Part shown: piece by piece, positions 1-7,175 of the stretch
Layout of the letters: each line of letters begins with the position of its first letter
Position numbering within the stretch: position 1 is the stretch's first letter
NCBI GenBank assembly: GCA_009700715.1
Contig: WLLM01000005.1
Location: 1 to 16,921 of the forward strand
DNA: 16,921 nucleotides
DNA from: Actinomycetota bacterium
GTDB lineage: Bacteria; Actinomycetota; Actinomycetes; Nanopelagicales; Nanopelagicaceae
Reading direction: 5' to 3'
Made by a program: the position numbers and the translations under genes
The notes under the pieces: model-generated
Seen by the model: the letters and a program-made list of their open reading frames with translations, nothing else
What the model was told of the DNA's origin: nothing
Database searches by the model: none

Positions 1-1885
1 CCCATTCAAAGGTCTTTCCAGTTGGAGTATCTAGTGACTTCCAACGGTGATCGCCATCAAAGACGGTTGCATAATCTTTCTTAAACATTTCAGATGAAAT
101 CGATGAATCTATTACATCTTGAATCTCTTTCGCGCTTGGCCAGATCTCAGAAAGCAGTACTTCCTTGCCATCCTTATCGGTGCCAAGTGAGTCTTTTTCA
201 AAGTCATGGTTCATGGTGCCAGCAAGTGCATAGGCGACAACTAGTGGAGGTGAAGCAAGATAATTCATCTTCACATCTGGACTAATGCGTCCTTCGAAGT
301 TACGGTTTCCTGATAACACTGCGGTAACTGCGAGATCGTGCTCATTTACTGATTTGCTGATTTCAACCGGAAGCGGTCCTGAGTTACCAATACAAGTTAC
401 ACAACCATAGCCAACCAAGTTAAAGCCAAGAGCTTCCATGTATTGAGTGAGGCCGGCACGGTCGTAGTAATCGGTGACTACCTTTGATCCTGGAGCCAGA
501 GTTGTCTTAACCCATGGCTTTGATGTTAGGCCACGTTCTACAGCTTTCTTAGCAAGAAGAGCGGCACCGATCATTACTGAAGGGTTTGAGGTATTTGTAC
601 AAGATGTAATCGATGCGATGACCACGTCACCATTTTTGATTGTGGTTGATTTTGTGCCAACGTTTACCGGATAAGCCTCTTTGCCAGTCTTATCTGTAAA
701 GTAAGTAGGAAGAATTTTTTCAAAAGAAGTCTTCGATGCGCTCAGTGAAATGCGATCTTGCGGACGCTTTGGTCCAGAAATTGATGGAACAACTGTCGAA
801 AGATCTAGTTCGATATGTTCGGAATAACGTGGGCTAACCGATGGGTCGTGCCACATTCCCTGCGCCTTTGCGTATTGCTCGACCAACGCAACTTGATCTT
901 CGCTGCGGCCCGTCAGACGTAGGTAGCGAAGAGTTTCATCATCGATTGGGAAGATCGCACATGTTGAACCATATTCTGGGCTCATATTTCCAATAGTCGT
1001 ACGGTTAGCCATTGGTACCGCTACAACTCCAGGACCATAAAATTCTACAAACTTGCCGACTACACCATGCTTGCGAAGCATTTCGGTAATTGTTAGCGCC
1101 ATATCGGTGGCGGTTGTGCCAACTGGCAACGCTCCACTTAATTTGAATCCAACTACACGCGGAATCAACATCGAAACTGGTTGGCCAAGTAGCGCTGCTT
1201 CTGCCTCAATGCCGCCTACGCCCCAGCCAAGTACTCCGAGTCCGTTAACCATCGTTGTGTGCGAATCTGTTCCGACCACGGTATCTGGATATGCGCGGAG
1301 CACTCCATTAACTGTGCGAGTCATGATTACCCGCGCTAAATATTCAATATTTACTTGGTGAACAATTCCGGTTCCGGGTGGAACAACTTTAAATTCATCA
1401 AATGCGCCTTGGCCCCAGCGAAGGAAGCGATAACGCTCGCGGTTTCGTTCATATTCGATATCGGTGTTCTGCTCGAAAGAATCTTTTGTTCCAAAAACAT
1501 CAGCGATAACTGAGTGGTCGATAACTAGTTCGGCAGGAGCAAGCGGGTTTACCTTGGCTGGATCTCCCCCGAGCTCAACGATTGCCTCTCGCATTGTCGC
1601 AAGATCAACTACGCAAGGAACGCCGGTGAAGTCCTGCATCACTACGCGTGCTGGCGTAAATTGAATTTCTGTATCTGGCTCTACAGATGGATCCCACTGA
1701 GCAAGTGCTTTGATGTGATCGGCAGTGATATTGGCACCATCTTCAGTGCGAAGTAAATTTTCAAGCAAGACTTTTAGTGAGAATGGAAGATTGGCCGCGC
1801 CCTCGATCTTTGAGATATCAAAGATTTCGAAATCTTTTCCGCCAACGTTTATGTTTTTCTTAGCGCCTAATGAATTTTTACTCAT
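1..1885 (-). CDS. acn: Aconitate hydratase (aconitase A), C-terminus cut by window edge
   Basis: Interconverts citrate and isocitrate in the TCA cycle, in the cytoplasm, using a [4Fe-4S] cluster. I translated the minus strand from the ATG at 1885 and found 628 uninterrupted codons running off the left edge; the family is about 890-940 residues, so roughly two thirds is present. The cluster ligands are visible as Cys429 in SCTNTSNP and Cys495/Cys498 in [11 protein letters not shown], at positions closely matching E. coli AcnA. Other family blocks seen are [28 protein letters not shown] and [11 protein letters not shown]. The start is supported by GAGGGAT seven bases upstream. The gene follows a methyltransferase gene with a 29-base gap that holds most of a perfect palindrome (1905-1922), so it probably has its own regulated promoter in addition to read-through. 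The identification is secure. Confidence 0.97.
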   Translation of the reverse strand, partial: MSKNSLGAKKNINVGGKDFEIFDISKIEGAANLPFSLKVLLENLLRTEDGANITADHIKALAQWDPSVEPDTEIQFTPARVVMQDFTGVPCVVDLATMREAIVELGGDPAKVNPLAPAELVIDHSVIADVFGTKDSFEQNTDIEYERNRERYRFLRWGQGAFDEFKVVPPGTGIVHQVNIEYLARVIMTRTVNGVLRAYPDTVVGTDSHTTMVNGLGVLGWGVGGIEAEAALLGQPVSMLIPRVVGFKLSGALPVGTTATDMALTITEMLRKHGVVGKFVEFYGPGVVAVPMANRTTIGNMSPEYGSTCAIFPIDDETLRYLRLTGRSEDQVALVEQYAKAQGMWHDPSVSPRYSEHIELDLSTVVPSISGPKRPQDRISLSASKTSFEKILPTYFTDKTGKEAYPVNVGTKSTTIKNGDVVIASITSCTNTSNPSVMIGAALLAKKAVERGLTSKPWVKTTLAPGSKVVTDYYDRAGLTQYMEALGFNLVGYGCVTCIGNSGPLPVEISKSVNEHDLAVTAVLSGNRNFEGRISPDVKMNYLASPPLVVAYALAGTMNHDFEKDSLGTDKDGKEVLLSEIWPSAKEIQDVIDSSISSEMFKKDYATVFDGDHRWKSLDTPTGKTFEW

Positions 1886-1890
1886 CGCTT

Positions 1891-1897
1891 ATCCCTC
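1891..1897 (-). promoter_or_regulatory. Shine-Dalgarno sequence of aconitase
   Basis: GAGGGAT on the minus strand, with the GAGGG core seven bases before the ATG at 1885. It supports that start and shows this gene is translated from a leadered message, unlike several neighbours. Confidence 0.6.
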
Positions 1898-1904
1898 ACT
1901 AATT

Positions 1905-1922
1905 TATCTTGACGTCAAGATA
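1905..1922. promoter_or_regulatory. 18-bp perfect palindrome upstream of aconitase, likely operator
   Basis: The sequence TATCTTGACGTCAAGATA is an exact inverted repeat with no spacer. Its edge lies 19 bases before the aconitase ATG, and it overlaps the last codons and stop of the upstream methyltransferase gene. Length, symmetry and position fit a dimeric repressor site (TetR, MarR or GntR type). Aconitase is known to be repressed by the TetR-family AcnR in Corynebacterium, but this is not the AcnR motif as I remember it, so the regulator is unknown. Confidence 0.6.
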
Positions 1923-3153
1923 CCTTAACTGGCTGAAAAAGCGCAACCGATTCGATGTGTTGCGTCATCGGAAAGAGATCAAAGGCGCGGATTTGAGATA
2001 GCGCGTAGCCAGATTCGGCAAGATAGGCAGTATCTCGGGCTAGTGCGGCCGGATCACATGCCACATAAACGATAGTTCTTGGCTTTAGCGAAACCATTGA
2101 AGCGACAACGTTCTTTCCGGCGCCTTCGCGCGGTGGGTCAAGAACAATTACATCGGCTTTAGAAAATCTAGGAAGTATTTTTTCGACATCCCCTGTGTGC
2201 ACTCCAACGTTTTTATGGTTTGCGAAATTTCGAAGCGCGTCACCGGTTGCAGATTTACTTCCTTCAACGAGATCAATTCTTCCGTTCTCTGTGACTAATT
2301 CTAGAAATTGCGAGGTGAAGAGACCGACTCCCCCATATAGATCAAGTACCTGATCGCCCGCCTTTAACTGTGCATATTTGAGCACCGCATCGGTTAATAC
2401 CTTTGGAGCTGATTTATGGCTCTGCCAAAAAGATCGCTGTGAAACTTCTAGTGGAAAGTCGTTAACTTTATAACTTGCTACATCGGGGCCTTCTGAAGTT
2501 CGTACCGGTGACTCGTCTCGCAAATATCCTGTTGCAATCGTGCGTTCTGCATTAGTTGAAAAAGTAACCTCGACTCGTAGGTCGCCTTTCCACTTGCGAT
2601 TGCTTAACTCTTGGTAATTGATTTCTGGCTGCAGGATTCGGCAGTCCGATACTGGAACGACTTTATTGCTGCGAGCTTGGCGAAACCCGAGCGCGCCATC
2701 GCGAGTAGTGACAGCGCTAAATCGAGTGCGGTAGCCAAGTGCGCCGCCAACTTCTTCAACTTCTACCCGAATATCTTGCTTTGCAATACGTGAGAATTGT
2801 TCGGTAATAACTTCGGCCTTTAGATCTCGCTGGCGAGGCAAGGAAATATGCTGGAAATCGCATCCACCACATCCACTTCTGTGCGCGAACTGACATGGAG
2901 CGCTAACGCGATCTTGAGATGCGGTTACGACGTTAACTACATCGGCGCGGTTAAATGAAGAACCGGTTCCGGTTATCTCGATCTCAACTTCTTCTCCTGG
3001 AATTGCATGTCTAACAAAGATCACCGCTCCTTGATGGCGCGCAATGAAATGGCCGCCGTGGGCGATCTTTTCAATCGTGACAACGAAGCGCTGGCCGACT
3101 GTTAGTTCGGCTTTCCGTTCCGTTTTTTCGCTTCGAGCTCCATCTATCGCCAT
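1915..3153 (-). CDS. TRAM-domain RNA (uracil-C5) methyltransferase, TrmA/RlmD family
   Basis: Predicted SAM-dependent methyltransferase of 412 residues that makes 5-methyluridine in tRNA or 23S rRNA. Residues about 18-75 form a TRAM RNA-binding domain. Four cysteines typical of the family's [4Fe-4S] site are present: Cys87, Cys95, Cys98 (CGGC) and Cys171. The SAM-binding motif is VLDLYGGVGLFT (269-280), motif IV is VLDPPREGAG (337-346), the catalytic cysteine is Cys366 in ACDP, and the general base is Glu401 in HIESV. The set is complete, so the enzyme should be active. The target base cannot be told from sequence by eye. It is divergent from the TrkA pair with a 33-base gap, as in mycobacteria (Rv2689c beside ceoB, from memory). 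No Shine-Dalgarno is visible; TAGGCT lies seven bases before the ATG, suggesting a leaderless mRNA. Confidence 0.92.
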   Translation of the reverse strand: MAIDGARSEKTERKAELTVGQRFVVTIEKIAHGGHFIARHQGAVIFVRHAIPGEEVEIEITGTGSSFNRADVVNVVTASQDRVSAPCQFAHRSGCGGCDFQHISLPRQRDLKAEVITEQFSRIAKQDIRVEVEEVGGALGYRTRFSAVTTRDGALGFRQARSNKVVPVSDCRILQPEINYQELSNRKWKGDLRVEVTFSTNAERTIATGYLRDESPVRTSEGPDVASYKVNDFPLEVSQRSFWQSHKSAPKVLTDAVLKYAQLKAGDQVLDLYGGVGLFTSQFLELVTENGRIDLVEGSKSATGDALRNFANHKNVGVHTGDVEKILPRFSKADVIVLDPPREGAGKNVVASMVSLKPRTIVYVACDPAALARDTAYLAESGYALSQIRAFDLFPMTQHIESVALFQPVKVS

Positions 3154-3166
3154 ACACCGAAGCCTA
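3154..3166 (-). promoter_or_regulatory. Leaderless promoter -10 of the methyltransferase gene
   Basis: On the minus strand TAGGCT (3161-3166) is followed by seven bases and then the ATG. It matches the TAnnnT -10 consensus of actinobacterial housekeeping sigma factors at the distance that places the transcription start at the start codon. No convincing -35 is visible. Confidence 0.45.
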
Positions 3167-3173
3167 GGGGTGG

Positions 3174-3186
3174 TAAGTTAAACCTT
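3174..3186 (+). promoter_or_regulatory. Leaderless promoter -10 of the TrkA pair
   Basis: TAAGTT (3174-3179) is followed by seven bases and the GTG start at 3187. An AGGGG lies at 3166-3170 but is 16 bases away, too far to be a good ribosome site. The divergent methyltransferase promoter occupies the same 33-base gap, so the two promoters may interfere with each other. Confidence 0.45.
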
Positions 3187-3852
3187 GTGCACGTCGTGAT
3201 TATGGGATGCGGTCGAGTTGGTTCCTCTTTGGCGACCGAACTTGAGGCTGCTGGCCATTCGGTAGCAATCATTGATCAATCTCGTGAAGCCTTCCGTCGC
3301 CTCGGACCTGACTTTAAAGGTCGTACAGTCGCTGGCGTTGGTTTTGATCGCGACACTTTGCTTGAAGCCGGAATCGAAACTGCCGATGCCTTTGCTGCAG
3401 TTAGTAACGGCGATAACTCAAATATTTTGGCAGCGCGTGTTGCGCGCGAAACTTATGGCGTTGCAAATGTTGTCGCTCGCATTTACGATCCAGGCCGCGC
3501 TGAGATTTATCAGCGTCTAGGTATTCCAACTGTTGCAACAGTTATTTGGGCAACTGATCAGATATTGCGTCGCCTAGTACCTGAAGGTTCACGTTCTGAA
3601 TGGCGCGATGCCAGCGGAACTATTCAGCTCTGCGAAATGCATCCCCATAAGGATTGGTTTGGTCGTCCGATTGCAGAAATCGAATTAGCAATTGCGGCAC
3701 GAATCGCCTTTGTTACACGACTTGCTGAAGGTTTGATTCCGGACGAGCACACCGTGCTTCAAGATGGCGACTTGGTTCACGTAACCGTGCGCGACGAAGA
3801 CGTTGCTACGGTTGAAGCTATTTTGGCTCGATCACCTGAGGATCATTCATGA
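3187..3852 (+). CDS. trkA: TrkA family potassium uptake regulator, first of a pair (CeoB-like)
   Basis: Cytoplasmic RCK subunit that binds NAD(H) or nucleotides and gates a potassium channel. 221 residues. An N-terminal Rossmann domain starts immediately with VVIMGCGRVGSS (GCGRVG 7-12) and has Asp30 at the end of strand 2, which favours NAD. A TrkA-C domain fills about 135-218. The start is a GTG placed so that the first beta strand begins at residue 2, as is normal for the family. The stop overlaps the next TrkA gene by four bases (ATGA), so the two are translationally coupled and probably form a hetero-oligomer like mycobacterial CeoB/CeoC. No membrane partner (TrkH/KtrB) is encoded in this window. 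Confidence 0.92.
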   Translation: MHVVIMGCGRVGSSLATELEAAGHSVAIIDQSREAFRRLGPDFKGRTVAGVGFDRDTLLEAGIETADAFAAVSNGDNSNILAARVARETYGVANVVARIYDPGRAEIYQRLGIPTVATVIWATDQILRRLVPEGSRSEWRDASGTIQLCEMHPHKDWFGRPIAEIELAIAARIAFVTRLAEGLIPDEHTVLQDGDLVHVTVRDEDVATVEAILARSPEDHS

Positions 3853-4508
3853 GAATCGCTATCGCCGGAGCTGGCAATGTGGGTCGCGCAATTGCACGCG
3901 AACTTCTTGATAATGGCCATCAAGTCCTCTTAATTGACCGCGATCCCAAGGCGCTCAAGATGGAATCTGTCCCAGATGCCGAGTGGCTAATGGCTGATGC
4001 CTGCGAAATTACCTCATTAGATAAAGCAGTATTAAATAATTGCCAAGTTTTAGTTGCAGCAACAGGAGATGACAAGGTCAATCTTGTTGCCTCTCTACTA
4101 GCAAAGACTGAGTACGGTGTGCCCCGCGTTGTTGCGCGAATTAACCACCCAAAAAATGAATGGCTCTTTGATTCATCTTGGGGCGTAGATGTTGCGGTTT
4201 CAACACCTCGAATTATCTCAGCACTGGTTGAAGAAGCGGTAAGCGTTGGAGATGTTGTCCGCTTATTCTCATTCCGAAAGGGCCAAGCAAACTTAGTTGA
4301 GTTAACTCTTCCTGATTCATCAATGTGTATTGGAAAGACAGTAGAAGAGATAACTCTTCCTGATGACGCTTCACTTGCCGCGATTGTGCGTGATGGTCGA
4401 GTTATAACTCCAACGCCTACAGATGTGTTTAGCGCCGGCGATGAACTTCTATTCGTTGCTTCAGCAACTGCTGAGGGGCTAATCAAGTCCTGCTTTATTG
4501 ATCAGTAA
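3849..4508 (+). CDS. trkA: TrkA family potassium uptake regulator, second of a pair (CeoC-like)
   Basis: 219 residues, the same fold as its upstream neighbour but clearly diverged from it. The Rossmann motif is IAIAGAGNVGRAIA (GAGNVG 7-12), Asp30 ends strand 2, and a TrkA-C ligand-binding domain occupies about 135-215 (LPDSSMCIGKTVEEITLPDDASLAAIVRDG). The ATG lies inside the last codons of the preceding gene (ATGA overlap). It ends one base away from the stop of the convergent DUF3159 gene, so the two transcripts must overlap or share a very short termination signal. Family assignment is secure; the channel it regulates is not visible here. Confidence 0.92.
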   Translation: MRIAIAGAGNVGRAIARELLDNGHQVLLIDRDPKALKMESVPDAEWLMADACEITSLDKAVLNNCQVLVAATGDDKVNLVASLLAKTEYGVPRVVARINHPKNEWLFDSSWGVDVAVSTPRIISALVEEAVSVGDVVRLFSFRKGQANLVELTLPDSSMCIGKTVEEITLPDDASLAAIVRDGRVITPTPTDVFSAGDELLFVASATAEGLIKSCFIDQ

Positions 4509-4525
4509 TTTAATCACTGATTTTT
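4501..4525. terminator. Weak hairpin at the convergent trkA/DUF3159 ends
   Basis: ATCAGT (4501-4506) and ACTGAT (4516-4521) can pair around a nine-base loop, and TTTTT follows on the plus strand. The six-pair stem is AT-rich and overlaps both stop codons. It may be a minimal terminator for the plus strand, but the stability is poor. Confidence 0.3.
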
Positions 4526-5133
4526 GTAGGCGGAACTGTCTTCAAGATCATCCAAGAACCGTAAGCGGTCGCCAAGAAAAGCGGATATCCCATCGCGAGA
4601 TTTACCGTACCCAAGAGATTTACATTTCCACTTCTGTAAATTGGATATTGGACAGCGATGCGAGCGAAAAACATTCCAACCCAGAGCCAGCTCGCGCGTT
4701 TATAAGCACGTGCACGAGCGGGGTCTTTTCGCCAATGCAGGTTTTCGCCGAGTATTGGACCTAGTAGTAGGCCAAGAACGGGCCACCCAGCCAAATTTGC
4801 AATGAGATAGACGCTGCCGTAACCCAAATTGGTGAGGAGCTTTGGAATATATAAGTCACTGGCATTTCCGGTTCGATTGGCAAACCAGGCGCAAATCAGC
4901 GAACCAATCAAACCAGAAATCGCATGTTGAATTGTTTCGCGCATTGCCAAACGAATAATTGTTAGAAGCGCAGAAACAGATACCGAAGCGATTAACGCTG
5001 GTTGCAACTGATCTAATACATTAAATACAACAAGAAAGATAATTGAAGGAATTCCGGAATCGATTAAACCCTTTTTGCCGCCAAATGCTGCAAGAACCTT
5101 CGCTTTATCTTCCTCATGGCCAGGATTACTCAT
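4510..5133 (-). CDS. DUF3159 family integral membrane protein
   Basis: 207-residue membrane protein of unknown function. The diagnostic N-terminal block is LAAFGGKKGLIDSGIPSIIFLVVF (14-37), which opens the first membrane segment. Hydrophobic stretches at about 28-45, 48-66, 72-84, 92-125, 148-165 and 175-195 suggest five or six membrane passes. The ATG overlaps the stop of dut by four bases (ATGA), so it is the last gene of the thioesterase-dut operon and is translationally coupled to dut. The family is actinobacterial and lies near dut and the TrkA genes in mycobacteria (Rv2693c, from memory). I cannot assign a function. Confidence 0.88.
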   Translation of the reverse strand: MSNPGHEEDKAKVLAAFGGKKGLIDSGIPSIIFLVVFNVLDQLQPALIASVSVSALLTIIRLAMRETIQHAISGLIGSLICAWFANRTGNASDLYIPKLLTNLGYGSVYLIANLAGWPVLGLLLGPILGENLHWRKDPARARAYKRASWLWVGMFFARIAVQYPIYRSGNVNLLGTVNLAMGYPLFLATAYGSWMILKTVPPTKISD

Positions 5134-5570
5134 GCACGCCCCGTTGAACCAAAACCATCGCTACCGCGACCCGAACCCGGCAGATTTTCAACTTCCAAAA
5201 ATTCAGCGCGCTCCACTTTTTGAATTACCAACTGTGCGATGCGATCGCCCCTCTTGAAAGATACGCTCTCTTTCGGATCATGGTTGATTAAAATAATTTG
5301 GAGTTCGCCGCGATATCCCGCATCAACAGTTCCTGGAGAATTAACCATGGTGACACCGTGCTTAATCGCTAAGCCTGAGCGCGGGTGGACTAGAGCAACG
5401 TAACCATCAGGAAGTGCAATTGAAATTCCGGTGGGAACCAAGGTGCGCTCCCCTGGAGCCAAGGTGACATCAATTCGCGAAACGATATCTGCTCCAGCAT
5501 CTCCACCCTTTGCATAACGCGGAAGTGGAAGATCAGGATCTAAACGCGTAACCAGAACTTGAACACCCAT
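5130..5570 (-). CDS. dut: Deoxyuridine 5'-triphosphate nucleotidohydrolase (dUTPase)
   Basis: Hydrolyses dUTP to dUMP and pyrophosphate, keeping uracil out of DNA and feeding thymidylate synthesis; a homotrimer in the cytoplasm. 146 residues, normal for the family. All five motifs are present: DAGADIVS (24-31), HPRSGLAIKHG (62-72), GTVDAGYRGEL (80-90, with the catalytic Asp83), RGDRIAQLVI (107-116) and the C-terminal P-loop-like GRGSDGFGSTG (134-144). The start ATG shares one base with the stop of the upstream thioesterase gene (TAATG), and its own stop overlaps the DUF3159 start, so three genes are chained without gaps. Confidence 0.97.
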   Translation of the reverse strand: MGVQVLVTRLDPDLPLPRYAKGGDAGADIVSRIDVTLAPGERTLVPTGISIALPDGYVALVHPRSGLAIKHGVTMVNSPGTVDAGYRGELQIILINHDPKESVSFKRGDRIAQLVIQKVERAEFLEVENLPGSGRGSDGFGSTGRA

Positions 5571-6154
5571 TATGGATTTATCTCAAATTCAGGATCTACG
5601 AAAGCCAAAATTTGCGGAGACTTGGCGATATGTTCGAGATACTCCTTTGGAGCATTCTCTAAAAAGTGTGACATTGGAACTATTACAAAGAGAGCTGCAG
5701 CTTTAACAGCAATCTCTCCATCTGGGCCACCAAGGCGACCTTCGGCAGCGGTATATACCTTGCGATTTACCTGGCCAGTTATTCGCGCAGTTATATGAAG
5801 TGTTGTACCCATAGGAACGGGTTTTAAAAAATCAGTCTCAAGGCGTGCAGTCACTGCAGGAGAACGAATTAACCACATCAATTTTCCAAGTGCTTCATCG
5901 AAAGCCAGAGATAGTAAGCCACCGTGAGCAAGTCCCGGTGCGCCTTGATGATTTTCAGTAACTGTAAATTCAGCAGTTAAATCCGCAGCCGCTCCTGCAT
6001 GTGCCACTAAGTGAAGTCCGGTTGGATGAAGTTCTCCGCAACCAAAGCAATGTCCAAAATGAGATGGGATCTTCGTGCCGATCTCTGGCGCCTTGGGATG
6101 TCGTTCTGGAATCAACGCACCTTCAGGTGGAGTTGTACTCGCGACTCGGCTCAT
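5570..6154 (-). CDS. PaaI-like hot-dog fold thioesterase
   Basis: 194 residues. Predicted acyl-CoA (or similar) thioesterase of the single hot-dog domain type. The core is about 33-165. HCFGCGELHPTGLHL (35-49) opens the domain with a CxxC pair. HQGAPGLAHGGLLSLAFDEALG (69-90) is the substrate and active-site helix, including His77-Gly-Gly and Asp86. The last 25 residues after the domain are charged and unassigned. It is the first gene of the dut operon, with a TAAAGT box six bases before the ATG and no Shine-Dalgarno. Substrate unknown. Its presence next to dut is not what I recall for mycobacteria, so it may be a lineage-specific insertion. Confidence 0.82.
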   Translation of the reverse strand: MSRVASTTPPEGALIPERHPKAPEIGTKIPSHFGHCFGCGELHPTGLHLVAHAGAAADLTAEFTVTENHQGAPGLAHGGLLSLAFDEALGKLMWLIRSPAVTARLETDFLKPVPMGTTLHITARITGQVNRKVYTAAEGRLGGPDGEIAVKAAALFVIVPMSHFLENAPKEYLEHIAKSPQILAFVDPEFEINP

Positions 6155-6166
6155 AGCAGCACTTTA
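6155..6166 (-). promoter_or_regulatory. Leaderless promoter -10 of the thioesterase-dut operon
   Basis: Minus-strand TAAAGT (6161-6166), six bases, then ATG at 6154. It fits the TAnnnT leaderless arrangement seen at five other starts in the window. No clear -35. Confidence 0.5.
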
Positions 6167-6198
6167 CTTGAAAGTGGTTACTTCATCTACAACGCAAT

Positions 6199-6210
6199 TA
6201 GACTAATGGT
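6199..6210 (+). promoter_or_regulatory. Leaderless promoter -10 of the DUF3093 gene
   Basis: TAGACT (6199-6204), six bases, then GTG at 6211; no purine-rich ribosome site between them. It is divergent from the thioesterase promoter, with only 56 bases between the two start codons. Confidence 0.45.
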
Positions 6211-6642
6211 GTGATCTTTCGTGAGGTTTTACGCCCGCCCATTTGGGTGCTCGCCTTTATTTATTTTCTTTTTCTCTCTGTAGTACTTTCGGTATGGGCC
6301 GCCTTTGATAACCGAGCGACGATGATCACATTGGCTATCTCAACTCTTGCCTTAATCTGGATCGCCATTGCTATGCAAACGGTCATCACCTTTGACGGCC
6401 AGACTTTAAGAATCGATAAAGCAAATATCGAATCTCAATATCTTGGCAAGGTAACTCTCTTGGATAAGACGGCGATGCGGTTGCTTCGTACCCGCGACGC
6501 TGATCCGGCCGCCTATCTGGCAATTAAATTCTGGGAGCCATCTGGCCTACGTATAGATTTAAACGATCCGAGAGATAAGACGCCTTACTGGCTGATAACG
6601 AGCAAACGCGGCGAAGAAATCGCCGCGCTGCTTAACCGTTGA
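6211..6642 (+). CDS. DUF3093 family membrane protein
   Basis: 143 residues, function unknown. Two hydrophobic segments at about 11-33 and 36-57 anchor an approximately 85-residue cytoplasmic domain. Family features are the N-terminal FREVLRPPIWVL and the C-terminal NDPRDKTPYWLITSKRGEEIAALL block. The GTG start is chosen because it begins the conserved FREVLRPP stretch and follows a TAnnnT box by six bases. In mycobacteria the homologue (Rv2698, from memory) is divergent from dut; here a thioesterase gene lies between. It converges on the DUF4193 gene with a 52-base gap that contains a duplicated copy of the DUF4193 tail. Confidence 0.85.
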   Translation: MIFREVLRPPIWVLAFIYFLFLSVVLSVWAAFDNRATMITLAISTLALIWIAIAMQTVITFDGQTLRIDKANIESQYLGKVTLLDKTAMRLLRTRDADPAAYLAIKFWEPSGLRIDLNDPRDKTPYWLITSKRGEEIAALLNR

Positions 6643-6666
6643 TCTGCAAAAGTAAACTAATTTAAA

Positions 6667-6691
6667 TTAATTGCACTCTTTACAGACTGCC
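6667..6691 (-). repeat. Duplicated 3' end of the DUF4193 gene, downstream copy
   Basis: This 25-base stretch matches 6695-6719, the last eight codons and stop of the DUF4193 gene, at 24 of 25 positions with a period of 28 bases. The single difference turns GAA into GAG, both Glu. Read in the matching frame it again encodes VCKECN and a stop, but it lies after the real stop and in another frame, so it is not translated as part of the protein. Confidence 0.9.
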
Positions 6692-6694
6692 AGC

Positions 6695-6991
6695 TTAATT
6701 GCATTCTTTACAGACTGCCTTGGCGCCTTCGCCTTTAGCTAGTTGAGTAATGTGATGTACCAAGAAGCATCGCGAACAAGTAAATTCATCGACCTGCTTT
6801 GGAACAACACGAACAGCCAACTCTTCACCTGATAAATCAGCGCCAGGAAGTTCGAGATTTTCCGCCGCTTCTGCTTCATCGACATCAATCTGACCGGATT
6901 GAGCATCGACGCGCTTAGCTTTGAGTTCTTCTAGCGACTCCTCGTGGAGTTCCTCATCCGTCTTTCGGGGGGTGTCGTAATCTGTTGCCAC
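6695..6991 (-). CDS. DUF4193 family zinc-ribbon protein
   Basis: 98-residue actinobacterial protein of unknown function. The start is the GTG at 6991: it gives the family N-terminus (V/M)ATDYDTPRKTDEEL and follows GAGGTGAG at ideal spacing. The upstream ATG at 7024 would add eleven residues foreign to the family. The first 65 residues are acidic (DEAEAAENLELPGADLSGEEL), and the C-terminus is a zinc ribbon with TCSRC (Cys72, Cys75) and VCKEC (Cys94, Cys97). This architecture resembles small RNA-polymerase- or ribosome-associated proteins, but no role is established. The last codons and stop are repeated immediately downstream. Confidence 0.9.
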   Translation of the reverse strand: MATDYDTPRKTDEELHEESLEELKAKRVDAQSGQIDVDEAEAAENLELPGADLSGEELAVRVVPKQVDEFTCSRCFLVHHITQLAKGEGAKAVCKECN

Positions 6992-6995
6992 TGCT

Positions 6996-7003
6996 CTCAC
7001 CTC
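6996..7003 (-). promoter_or_regulatory. Shine-Dalgarno sequence of DUF4193 gene
   Basis: GAGGTGAG on the minus strand, four bases before the GTG at 6991. It decides the start in favour of this GTG. A possible -10, TAACTT, lies further upstream near 7027-7032, giving a leader of about 35 bases. Confidence 0.7.
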
Positions 7004-7043
7004 ACTTCCATTTTCAAAAAACAACTCATAAAAGTTATGCGTT

Positions 7044-7083
7044 GGTTACGGGCGCATACTCGCGCAATTACCCGTGATTACCC
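7044..7083. other. Imperfect hairpin in the DUF4193-hflX gap
   Basis: ACGGG (7048-7052) can pair with CCCGT (7071-7075), with an inner CGC/GCG pair and a six-base bulge, and GGT/ACC outside. The 184-base gap (6992-7175) otherwise contains the DUF4193 promoter region and the duplicated hflX tail. No T-run follows on the minus strand, so I cannot call this a terminator for hflX; it may be incidental. Confidence 0.2.
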
Positions 7084-7143
7084 ATTACAACCCTCGGCGT
7101 GTCGCAGATATTCCCCGGTAGAGGAAGTAATGACCAGTCTTTT

Positions 7144-7173
7144 TTATGGCTTTTCCGCTGCTTCTATCGCTTT
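7144..7173 (-). repeat. Duplicated 3' end of hflX, downstream copy
   Basis: Positions 7156-7173 repeat exactly the 18 bases at 7191-7208, which encode AIEAA near the HflX C-terminus; the period is 35 bases. After the exact part both copies end with CCA and a stop (TGA in the gene, TAA here at 7144-7146). The downstream copy would read KAIEAAEKP, against KAIEAARISP in the gene. It starts right after the hflX stop and is out of frame with it. Confidence 0.85.
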
Positions 7174-7175
7174 TC

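Noticed and set aside
3920..4486. 188-codon open frame antisense to the second trkA
   Set aside because: Composition is Ser/Thr/Ala-rich with no recognisable domain, and it lies wholly opposite a confident TrkA gene.
7025..7175. A small gene in the DUF4193-hflX gap
   Set aside because: Open frames here run across the gap into hflX antisense, with no motif or ribosome site; the duplicated tail explains part of the sequence.
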